This document shows positions 1 to 9,015 of a DNA stretch of 9,015 nt, one piece after another; positions within the stretch are counted from its first letter, which is position 1; each line of letters starts with the position of its first letter. The stretch lies in NCBI GenBank assembly GCA_007130345.1, contig SLSP01000424.1, forward strand, positions 1 to 9,015, written 5' to 3'. The notes below the pieces were generated by a model. That model had not been told where the DNA came from and did not search any database. It saw only the letters and a program-made list of their open reading frames with translations. Source of the DNA: Thermoflexales bacterium. Its GTDB lineage: Bacteria; Chloroflexota; Anaerolineae; B4-G1; SLSP01. A program made the translations under genes and the position numbers.

Positions 1-22
1 GCCCCCGGTTGATTTCAAGCAA

Positions 23-93
23 GGACACGGATTTACACGGAAAAACACGGATTTTTTGGGTTTTATCCGTGAAATCTGTGTTCATCCGTGTCC
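23..93. repeat. Imperfect inverted repeat of 10-nt-phased ACACGG/ATCCGTG units
   Basis: The left arm (23-52) has ACACGG three times, at 25, 35 and 45, exactly 10 nt apart. The right arm (65-93) has the complementary units ATCCGTG, ATCTGTG and ATCCGTG at 65, 74 and 84. The arms begin and end with GGACACGGAT and ATCCGTGTCC, so the whole can fold into a long imperfect hairpin with a T/G-rich loop (53-64). From general knowledge, repeats of the ATCCGTG/ATCTGTG type are scattered between genes in many bacterial genomes; I cannot name a family. It lies upstream of the clpC promoter and does not overlap it. Confidence 0.75.
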
Positions 94-147
94 CAAACAG
101 GGTGACTTTTGCGGTATTGCGTTAATTCTAACCTTTTCGCCTGATTT

Positions 148-177
148 TTGTCAGTCAACCAGCCCTTGTGATATAAT
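148..177 (+). promoter_or_regulatory. Sigma70-type promoter of the clpC-like gene
   Basis: TTGTCA at 148-153 matches five of six bases of the -35 consensus. TATAAT at 172-177 is a perfect -10, preceded by TG at 169-170, making it an extended -10; the spacer is 18 nt. Transcription would start near 184, so the leader before the ATG at 201 is only about 15-18 nt. No CIRCE element (HrcA) or CtsR heptad pair is visible around it, so heat-shock control of the known Gram-positive kinds is not supported by the sequence. Confidence 0.75.
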
Positions 178-186
178 GATGGTTAT

Positions 187-200
187 GGAGGGTAAACCCT
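187..200 (+). promoter_or_regulatory. Ribosome binding site inside a small dyad
   Basis: GGAGGG (187-192) lies 8 nt before the ATG at 201. It overlaps a perfect 12-bp dyad, AGGGT-AA-ACCCT (189-200), that ends right at the start codon. A two-base loop is too tight for a good hairpin, so it is either chance or a short operator. The ATG at 204 is also possible (11-nt spacing), but 201 is better spaced. Confidence 0.5.
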
Positions 201-2648
<2,448 letters not shown>

Positions 2649-2725
2649 AGTCTCTGAGCATCTCAAGCGGCTGTTTGCATTTGCGCCTTTGTATAGTAGG
2701 ATAATCCGTGAGCAAGGAGGCGAGA

Positions 2726-3553
2726 ATGGAACGCGACGCACATAGCTTCCCCTGGTCGTTTATTCTGGTGGCTTACGGGTTTTCGTGGGTGTTCTGGATT
2801 CCGATTATTCTGATAGAGCGCGGGATGACTTTACCGCCCGGTCTCGTCGATTTCTTGAACAGTCCGCTCAATCCAGCCGCGTTCGGCCCGACGCTCGCGG
2901 CGTTCATGTTCGTATTTGTCCAGGCCGGTTGGCCCGGCGTCAAAAAGCTACTGCGCTCCGGCGTCGATCTGCGCTTCCGCAAAATCTGGTTGCTGCCGAT
3001 TCTGGTAATGCCGCCGGTGATTTTTATAGGGGCGACGCTCCTGTCCGTGCTACTGGGCGCGACGGCGTTAGACCTCGCCATAGTCTCGGATCCCCCTATG
3101 ATGATTATCTCGTTCTTCGTCATCCTCCTGACCGCCGGCCCACTCCAAGAGGAGTTTGGCTGGCGCGGCTATGCCTTGCCGCGCTTGCAAGAGCGCTATA
3201 CCGCGATCCCGTCCAGCATCATCCTGGGGATCGTCTGGTGGCTGTGGCACCTTCCCGTTGTGTTCATTCCCGGTCGGTTTATGACGGGCAGTTTGTGGCT
3301 GTTTGGCCTGCTCGGCATAGAAATCACGTTGATGACGATTGTGTTCACCTGGATTCACAACAACACCGGTGGCAGCGTCTTGGCCGCGCTGCTTCTACAC
3401 ACCGCGATGAACTGGTCTATCTGGGTGTTGTTGCCCACGATGCAGATGAACGCTACAATTATCGGTATCACCATTGGATTGTTGTGTGCCGTTGTCGCGG
3501 TTATCCTGCGGACAACGGATCCCAAAACGCTAATTCATGCCCCGGTCGGTTGA
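2726..3553 (+). CDS. CPBP family intramembrane metalloprotease (CAAX/Abi-like)
   Basis: A 275-residue, very hydrophobic protein with about seven to eight membrane segments, belonging to the CPBP (CAAX protease / bacteriocin-processing, Abi) family. The three family motifs are present: EEFGWR (E142, E143, R147), WWLWH (H175) and HTAMN (H225, N229); these residues form the metal site in the family, so it should be active. Known bacterial members act in prenyl-protein processing, bacteriocin self-immunity or regulated membrane proteolysis; the substrate cannot be told here. ATG at 2726 is chosen because AAGGAGG (2714-2720) lies 5 nt upstream; an in-frame GTG at 2708 lies upstream of that ribosome site. 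The 77-bp gap after clpC has only weak promoter-like boxes (TATAGT at 2692, GATAAT at 2700) without a good -35. Nothing links it functionally to ClpC or to the ABC genes downstream. Confidence 0.88.
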   Translation: MERDAHSFPWSFILVAYGFSWVFWIPIILIERGMTLPPGLVDFLNSPLNPAAFGPTLAAFMFVFVQAGWPGVKKLLRSGVDLRFRKIWLLPILVMPPVIFIGATLLSVLLGATALDLAIVSDPPMMIISFFVILLTAGPLQEEFGWRGYALPRLQERYTAIPSSIILGIVWWLWHLPVVFIPGRFMTGSLWLFGLLGIEITLMTIVFTWIHNNTGGSVLAALLLHTAMNWSIWVLLPTMQMNATIIGITIGLLCAVVAVILRTTDPKTLIHAPVG

Positions 3554-3574
3554 TCTGGGCGACAAAAGGAGGTG

Positions 3575-3637
3575 ATGCGATTAGACTTTGAGTCGCTAGG
3601 TATCTCGAATTGGCCCGTTCATTTCAATCTAAGATAA
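3575..3637 (+). CDS. Possible 20-codon leader peptide ahead of the lipoprotein gene
   Basis: The open frame MRLDFESLGISNWPVHFNLR ends in TAA. Its ATG overlaps AAGGAGGTGAT (3566-3576), an 11-nt perfect complement to the usual 3' end of 16S rRNA. The gap from GGAGG to ATG is only 2 nt, shorter than usual, which argues against efficient initiation. The stop lies just before the ribosome site AAGGAGGAG (3640-3648) of the lipoprotein gene, an arrangement suited to translational coupling. There is no run of control codons. I do not recognise the peptide, and it may not be made. Confidence 0.22.
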   Translation: MRLDFESLGISNWPVHFNLR

Positions 3638-3654
3638 CGAAGGAGGAGTTTCCA

Positions 3655-4665
3655 ATGCGTAAGTATACTATAGGGTTAGTGTCTGTCGTCCTGTTGTTGA
3701 GCCTGCTGCTGAGTGCCTGCGGTGGCGCGGCAGATGATGACACGTTCAAGATCGGGTTGGTGACGGATGTAGGGCGCGTCAACGACCGCAGCTTCAACCA
3801 ATCGGCCTGGGAAGGCGTCGAAGCCGCCGCCGAGGCGCTCGATATGCCTACGGACATCCGCTACATCGAGACGATGGATGCCACGGATTACGAGGATAAC
3901 ATCCGCCAGTTCATTCAGGAAGGGTACGATGTGATCGTCACCGTGGGCTTCGCGCTCGGCGATGTGACCATCCGCATGGCACAGGAAAACCCCGATATCA
4001 AGTTCATCGGCGTTGACCAGTTCCAGGGCGAGGTGGTGCCCAACGTCGCGGGCTTGATCTTCTACGAGGATCGCGCTGGCTACCTGGCCGGCGTGCTGGC
4101 GGCCAACCTGACCGAGAGCGGCACAATTGCCGGCGTCTTCGGTACGGACTTGGTGCCGCCGGTGGTGGCCTTCAAGGAAGGGTACGAGGCCGGCGCGCGC
4201 GCAGTCAACCCCAACATCAACATCATCTCCACCTATCACCCTGGCGACATCGGCCAGGCGTTCACCGACCCCGAATGGGGCGCGGCCACCGCGGCCCAGG
4301 CGATTGACCAGGGCGCAGACGTGATCTTCGGCGCCGGTGGCGTGACCGGCAACGGCGCGCTCGAAGAGACGGCGACCCGCGAGGGCCTCTACTGCATCGG
4401 CGTGGACAGCGATCAATGGCACACCGTCCCCGGCGCGCGCCCGTGTCTGGTCTCCAGCGCGATGAAGCTGATCACGCCCGCAGTCTCGGACTTGATTCAG
4501 ATGGCAGCTGCGGGCACCTTCCCCGGCGGCAACTACTTCGGCGACGCGGGCCTGGCCCCCTTCCACGACTTCGCCCCGCAGATTCCGCAGGCGCTCCAGG
4601 ATGAGTTGGTCAGCATCCGCGAGGGTCTGGAATCCGGCGCGATTTCTACAGGGTACGGGCAGTAA
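3655..4665 (+). CDS. BMP family ABC transporter substrate-binding lipoprotein (likely purine nucleosides)
   Basis: A 336-residue extracytoplasmic binding protein of the BmpA/PnrA/YufN family, which in characterised members binds purine nucleosides for an ABC importer. The signal peptide has K3 after M-R, a hydrophobic core and the lipobox LSAC with Cys22 as the lipid attachment site, followed by an acidic linker (GGAADDD). Family signatures: DVGRVNDRSFN (38-48), GFALGDVTIRMAQ, NVAGLIFYEDRAGYLAGVLAA, ADVIFGAGGVTGNG and GVDSDQW (249-255). The first and last carry the Asp/Asn/Phe residues that contact ligand in the family. ATG at 3655 follows AAGGAGGAG (3640-3648) at good spacing and starts a proper signal peptide; upstream in-frame codons would spoil it. 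No clear promoter is seen in the 101 bp before it. Riboflavin or another ligand is possible, since the BMP family also serves other transporters. Confidence 0.92.
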   Translation: MRKYTIGLVSVVLLLSLLLSACGGAADDDTFKIGLVTDVGRVNDRSFNQSAWEGVEAAAEALDMPTDIRYIETMDATDYEDNIRQFIQEGYDVIVTVGFALGDVTIRMAQENPDIKFIGVDQFQGEVVPNVAGLIFYEDRAGYLAGVLAANLTESGTIAGVFGTDLVPPVVAFKEGYEAGARAVNPNINIISTYHPGDIGQAFTDPEWGAATAAQAIDQGADVIFGAGGVTGNGALEETATREGLYCIGVDSDQWHTVPGARPCLVSSAMKLITPAVSDLIQMAAAGTFPGGNYFGDAGLAPFHDFAPQIPQALQDELVSIREGLESGAISTGYGQ

Positions 4666-4677
4666 GCAACGTTAAGC

Positions 4678-4711
4678 GAGGCGTGATGGTGGGCAACCAC
4701 CATCACGCCTC
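4678..4711 (+). terminator. Perfect 15-bp hairpin with GCAA tetraloop after the binding-protein gene
   Basis: GAGGCGTGATGGTGG (4678-4692) and its exact reverse complement (4697-4711) enclose GCAA, a stable GNRA tetraloop. It starts 12 nt after the lipoprotein stop codon. Only a few A residues and no T-run follow, so it is not a classical intrinsic terminator on the + strand. It is better read as a 3'-end stabilising or partial-termination structure, of the sort that keeps a binding-protein mRNA more abundant than the permease mRNA downstream. Confidence 0.7.
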
Positions 4712-4713
4712 AC

Positions 4714-4825
4714 GCATCAAAAAGCCTTCGGAAGTTGTAACCTTTCAGTTTTGGGAGCCACGCGCTCAACCGCCCCCGGGGACGGGGGCTTGGAGCGCGC
4801 TCATAAACAAAGACTGATCTGTCAC
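4714..4825 (+). repeat. Intergenic structured repeat, copy A
   Basis: This is the first of two related blocks in the window; the other is at 8824-8926. Shared parts in order: GCATCAA (4714-4720) two nt after a hairpin; a 33-nt box (4737-4769) starting GTAAC and containing TTCAGTTTTG, GAGC and CGCTCAA, with 28 of 33 positions equal to copy B; a GC-rich hairpin; CGGGGACGG (4777-4785); GCTCA (4799-4803); ACTG-N-TCT (4813-4820). The hairpin pairs 4762-4777 with 4784-4798 around the loop GGGGAC, with small bulges. No coding frame is convincing across it. Confidence 0.6.
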
Positions 4826-4902
4826 GAGGGCTTTTTTTATCCATCGGCAAGCCTGACCAGAGGCGCAACTTCTCAGACCATCAGGGTAAGGAGTCAGACT
4901 TT

Positions 4903-6039
4903 ATGGAAGAATCAACCACTACAGAGGAATCTCTCTTCAAAACCGCGTGGCAAACGTTACAAATCCCGCTCTTGGCTGTCTTAACGGCCTTTTTGACCGG
5001 CGCGGTGGTGATGTTGTTATCGGGTGATAACCCGTTGGTGGCCTACTGGGGACTGTTACAAGGCGCACTTGGCGACCTGGGCGCGCTTTCGCGCACGTTG
5101 CGCAGGGCCACCCCGTTCATTTTTACCGGATTATCAGTAGCTTTTGCCTTCAAGGCGGGCTTGTTCAATATCGGTGCTTCAGGCCAGTTTATGATCGGCA
5201 CGATCTGCTCGGTAGCGGTGGGCATCAACTTCGAAGGACTTCCGGGCATCATTCACCTGCCGTTAGCGTTGCTGGCGGGCATCCTGGGCGGCGCGCTGTG
5301 GGGTGCCATCGCGGGCTGGCTCAAGGTATGGCGCGGCGCGCACGAGGTGATCACCACGATCATGCTCAACTACGTTGCGTCACTCTTCGCCGCGTGGACG
5401 GTATTTGCCGGCGGAACCGGCGGCCAGCGTCCCGGCCCGCTCTCCGACCCGGTCGCGGCGGCGCGCGCGATCTCCGAGACGCGCCACGTCTACGACAGCG
5501 CGCGGATTCCAAGAATACTTCCGGGGATACTGGATCGCGTGCATTGGGGCATCATCATCGCGCTGCTCGTGGCGTTGCTGATATGGTGGCTCTTGCAGAA
5601 GACCACCTGGGGCTTCGAGATTCGCACGGCGGGCAAGAATCCCCACGCGGCAGATTACGCCGGGATGCGCGTGGGACGCACGATTGTCCTCTCGATGGCT
5701 GTAGCCGGCGGACTGGCCGGGCTGGCCGGCGCGGTCGAAACCCTGGGCCTCAATTACAAGTTCGCGCCGGAATTTACCGGCGGGGCCGGCTTTGAGGGGA
5801 TCACCATCGCGATGCTCGGACAACTCCACCCGCTCGGCGTGGTCATCTCATCGTTCCTGATGGGGGCGTTGGACGCCGGCGCGGCCAAGATGCAATTCGA
5901 TTCCGGCGTCTCGCGCGAGATCATCCAGGTCGTACAAGCCCTGGTGCTGGCCTTCGTCGCGGCCCCGAGCATCATCCGCTCACTCTATCGCCTGCCCGAA
6001 AAAGGTAAAGGCCGGGTCCGGCGTTTGGGCTGGGGCTAA
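4903..6039 (+). CDS. ABC transporter permease, BMP/nucleoside type, first subunit (YufP/NupB-like)
   Basis: A 378-residue inner-membrane permease of the BPD_transp_2 (LivHM/RbsC-like) family, one half of the channel of the importer encoded here. After a short acidic N-terminus, about eight to ten membrane segments can be counted. Family motifs are GLFNIGASGQFMIG, GAHEVITTIMLNYVA, the cytoplasmic ATPase-contact segment GKNPHAADYAGM, and GFEGITIAMLGQLHPLG. The length is usual for the longer subunit of the pair. AAGGAG (4888-4893) lies 9 nt before the ATG. The 237-bp gap from the binding-protein gene holds the 4678-4711 hairpin, repeat copy A and a T7 run (4832-4838); no promoter is clear, so expression may come by read-through. 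It is followed after 11 nt by the second permease. The residues about 165-210 (GGTGGQRPGPLSDP...) form a long loop. Confidence 0.92.
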   Translation: MEESTTTEESLFKTAWQTLQIPLLAVLTAFLTGAVVMLLSGDNPLVAYWGLLQGALGDLGALSRTLRRATPFIFTGLSVAFAFKAGLFNIGASGQFMIGTICSVAVGINFEGLPGIIHLPLALLAGILGGALWGAIAGWLKVWRGAHEVITTIMLNYVASLFAAWTVFAGGTGGQRPGPLSDPVAAARAISETRHVYDSARIPRILPGILDRVHWGIIIALLVALLIWWLLQKTTWGFEIRTAGKNPHAADYAGMRVGRTIVLSMAVAGGLAGLAGAVETLGLNYKFAPEFTGGAGFEGITIAMLGQLHPLGVVISSFLMGALDAGAAKMQFDSGVSREIIQVVQALVLAFVAAPSIIRSLYRLPEKGKGRVRRLGWG

Positions 6040-6050
6040 GGAGTCCAATC

Positions 6051-7091
6051 ATGTACACATGGCAAAAAGTGACCAAGTTTCTTTCGCGCGGGAGCGTGAT
6101 CTTCACCTTCCTGCTGTTCTTGCTGGCCGTGATCGTAGACCAAACCGATATGGGGACGGTGCCCTTGCGCGTCTTCGTCGGCGTAAGCGCGCTCAACTTC
6201 ACCCTGCGCGCGGCGGTGCCGCTGATGCTCGGCGCGATGAGCGGCATCTTGTGCGAGCGCTCCGGCATCATCAACATCGGCATCGAGGGGATGATGCTGG
6301 CCGGGGCTTTTGGCGCGTTCGCGGTAAAGGTGCAAACCAACGCGATGCCGCTCGGCTTGAGCCTGTTCCTCTCCACCTTGACCGCGCTGCTGCTCGGCGG
6401 GCTGATGGCCTACATCCACGCGCTCCTCAGCATCCGCTACAAAGTTGACCAGATTATCGGCGGCACCGTGATCATCATGCTGGCCGCCGGGTTAAGCTCG
6501 TACTTCTTCAACCCGAACTGGATGAGCGTCGGCAAATTCGGCACCATCGAAATCCCGCTGCTCTCCAGCATCCCGGTACTAGGGCGCGTCCTCTTCTCCA
6601 ACGGCCTGATCACCTACATCGCGCTGCTGTTGGTGATCTTCCTCCATGTGATGCTCTTCCACAGCCGGTGGGGATTGCGCACGCGCGCGGTCGGGGAGCA
6701 CCCCCGCGCGGCGGATACCGTCGGCATCAACGTGAACCGCGTGCGCTACGTCAACACCGTGCTAGGGGGGATGGTGGCCGGGCTGGCCGGGGCCTTCCTG
6801 GTGCTGGAAGCGGTGGGGCAATTCAAGGAAGGGATGACCGCCGGGCGCGGCTTTATCGCGCTGGCGGCGATGATTTTCGGCAACTGGACGCCGGTGGGAG
6901 CCTTCGGTGCGTCTATCCTGTTCGGCTACACACAAGCGCTGCAAAATGAGTTGTTGTTGGCCGGGATTGTGGACATCCCCCGGCACTTTATCAGTATGTT
7001 GCCCTATGTCGTGACCATCGTCGTGGTCGCCGGGATTGTGGGCCGCACGCGCCCGCCCGCAGCCATCGGCAAAGTCTACGAATCGGAGTAA
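6051..7091 (+). CDS. ABC transporter permease, BMP/nucleoside type, second subunit (YufQ/NupC-like)
   Basis: A 346-residue polytopic membrane protein, the partner of the preceding permease. It has about eight to ten hydrophobic segments and the family motifs LCERSGIINIGIEGMMLAGA, KVDQIIGGTVIIMLA, the ATPase-coupling segment GEHPRAADTVGI, and GRGFIALAAMIFGNWTPVGA. The first permease carries the parallel motifs NIGASG and GKNPHAAD, showing the two subunits are distant paralogues. The ribosome site TAAGGAG (6037-6043) contains the stop codon of the first permease, and the ATG follows 7 nt later, so translation of the two is probably coupled and yields equal amounts. The ATPase gene starts 4 nt after its stop. 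Function is inferred from family and context. Confidence 0.92.
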   Translation: MYTWQKVTKFLSRGSVIFTFLLFLLAVIVDQTDMGTVPLRVFVGVSALNFTLRAAVPLMLGAMSGILCERSGIINIGIEGMMLAGAFGAFAVKVQTNAMPLGLSLFLSTLTALLLGGLMAYIHALLSIRYKVDQIIGGTVIIMLAAGLSSYFFNPNWMSVGKFGTIEIPLLSSIPVLGRVLFSNGLITYIALLLVIFLHVMLFHSRWGLRTRAVGEHPRAADTVGINVNRVRYVNTVLGGMVAGLAGAFLVLEAVGQFKEGMTAGRGFIALAAMIFGNWTPVGAFGASILFGYTQALQNELLLAGIVDIPRHFISMLPYVVTIVVVAGIVGRTRPPAAIGKVYESE

Positions 7092-7095
7092 GGCC

Positions 7096-8625
<1,530 letters not shown>

Positions 8626-8647
8626 CCATTCCCGACGGATGAGTCCC

Positions 8648-8766
8648 CTGAAAAAGCTCAAAAATCCGATTTTTCCACACGCGACTACTACCTGTGAAAT
8701 TCGCACGCGAAAAATCTACAGCCAGTATCAAGTTCATAAAAAATCGGATTTTTAGGGTTCTTTCAG
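8648..8766. mobile_element. MITE-like 119-bp element with terminal inverted repeats
   Basis: The left end is CTGAAA, six other bases, then AAAAATCCGATTTTT (8660-8674). The right end is AAAAATCGGATTTTT (8739-8753), seven other bases, then TTTCAG (8761-8766). The 15-mers are exact reverse complements of each other and each is almost palindromic itself. The interior (about 64 bp) has a small dyad TTCGC-AC-GCGAA and no coding frame. I see no clear target-site duplication, so transposition is inferred only from the symmetry. It sits between the ATPase stop and the terminator hairpin, so it has probably been inserted into, or is transcribed with, the 3' end of the operon. Confidence 0.5.
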
Positions 8767-8792
8767 TAGCGTCACGGATAACTTTGAATACC

Positions 8793-8821
8793 AACAAGCC
8801 CCGCCTCCGGTGGGGCTTGTT
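8793..8821 (+). terminator. Terminator-type hairpin downstream of the ABC operon
   Basis: AACAAGCCCC (8793-8802) pairs perfectly with GGGGCTTGTT (8812-8821); CC/GG inside the 9-nt loop can add two more pairs. A weak T-rich stretch follows only at 8831-8834, so termination may be partial. It lies 167 nt after the ATPase stop, with the MITE-like element between, and is the best candidate for the end of the operon transcript. It also forms the first part of repeat block B. Confidence 0.6.
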
Positions 8822-8823
8822 CT

Positions 8824-8926
8824 GCATCAATTTTCGTAACACTTCAGTTTTGTGAGCAACCCGCTCAAAAATAGCTCGAAGTCCCCGTCTCGGGGACGGC
8901 TCAAGCGAACACTACTGGTCTAGTAC
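8824..8926 (+). repeat. Intergenic structured repeat, copy B
   Basis: This copy has the same order of parts as copy A: GCATCAA (8824-8830) two nt after a hairpin, a 33-nt box (8836-8868) with 28 of 33 identities, a GC hairpin, CGGGGACGG (8891-8899), GCTCA (8899-8903) and ACTG-N-TCT (8914-8921). Here the hairpin is GTCCCCG-TCT-CGGGGAC (8881-8897), a different sequence from copy A but again a strong stem. TGAGC (8853-8857) can pair with GCTCA (8899-8903) to close the whole unit. Confidence 0.6.
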
Positions 8927-8965
8927 AGCGCGGCATAAATAACTCCCCAGTTGAATTTGCTCCAA

Positions 8966-9015
8966 GGGGAACGTCAGTTCCCCGGTTCGCCGCGTAGTCG
9001 CGGATCTGACGATCC
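8966..9015. repeat. Cluster of three tandem perfect hairpins at the window edge
   Basis: GGGGAAC-GTCA-GTTCCCC (8966-8983), CCGCG-TAGT-CGCGG (8990-9003) and GGATC-TGAC-GATCC (9002-9015) follow one another. The last two overlap, so they are alternatives, or the last is the tip of a longer stem continuing beyond the window. There is no coding frame. The preceding bases 8927-8965 show nothing I can name. Confidence 0.5.

Noticed and set aside
23..93. CRISPR-like array
   Set aside because: The units are 6-10 nt with no spacers of 25-40 nt, and the halves are inverted, not direct.
2708..2725. Upstream GTG start for the CPBP protease
   Set aside because: Its extra codons contain the AAGGAGG that serves the ATG at 2726, and there is no good ribosome site before the GTG.
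3676..4566. Long antisense open frame opposite the lipoprotein gene (296 codons)
   Set aside because: It mirrors the third-position GC bias of a clear BMP gene and has no recognisable motif or ribosome site.
4735..4760. Promoter for the permease operon using TTGTAA as -35
   Set aside because: No -10-like hexamer lies 15-19 nt downstream, and the bases belong to the conserved repeat box.
8920..8950. Possible insertion sequence end (TAGTACAGCGCGGCATAAAT)
   Set aside because: It looks like a transposon terminus, but no matching inverted end, target duplication or transposase is in the window.

Overview
The window holds six protein genes, all on the + strand, in GC-rich coding sequence separated by AT-richer gaps full of inverted repeats. 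The protein set (a ClpC-type unfoldase, a lipoprotein with a lipobox, strong AAGGAGG-type ribosome sites, a BMP-family nucleoside importer) fits a free-living, non-proteobacterial bacterium. The codon and base style reminds me of Chloroflexota, but no marker gene here proves that.

Layout: positions 1-200 carry a helically phased inverted repeat (23-93) and a clear sigma70-type promoter (148-177) that reads into a clpC-like AAA+ gene (201-2648). A 77-bp gap leads to a CPBP-family intramembrane protease (2726-3553). A 101-bp gap then contains a perfect Shine-Dalgarno match and a possible 20-codon leader peptide (3575-3637). After it come the four genes of one ABC importer: substrate-binding lipoprotein (3655-4665), two permeases (4903-6039 and 6051-7091) and a double-domain ATPase (7096-8625). 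The permease and ATPase genes are tightly packed (11-bp and 4-bp gaps). The binding-protein gene is set apart by 237 bp containing a perfect 15-bp hairpin.

How they work together: the lipoprotein most likely captures purine nucleosides outside the membrane and delivers them to the permease heterodimer, powered by the ATPase, as in the BmpA/NupABC and YufNOPQ systems. The hairpin after the binding-protein gene would favour its expression over the permeases. ClpC and the CPBP protease look like unrelated neighbours.

The most unusual content is intergenic. A block made of a hairpin, GCATCAA, GTAAC, a conserved 33-nt box, a GC hairpin and an ACTG box occurs twice in the same orientation (about 4678-4825 and 8793-8926), flanking exactly the permease-permease-ATPase genes. 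The 390-bp region after the last gene holds a 119-bp MITE-like element, a terminator hairpin, the second block copy and three more hairpins running to the window edge. I see no new defence or enzymatic system; the coding part is conventional.
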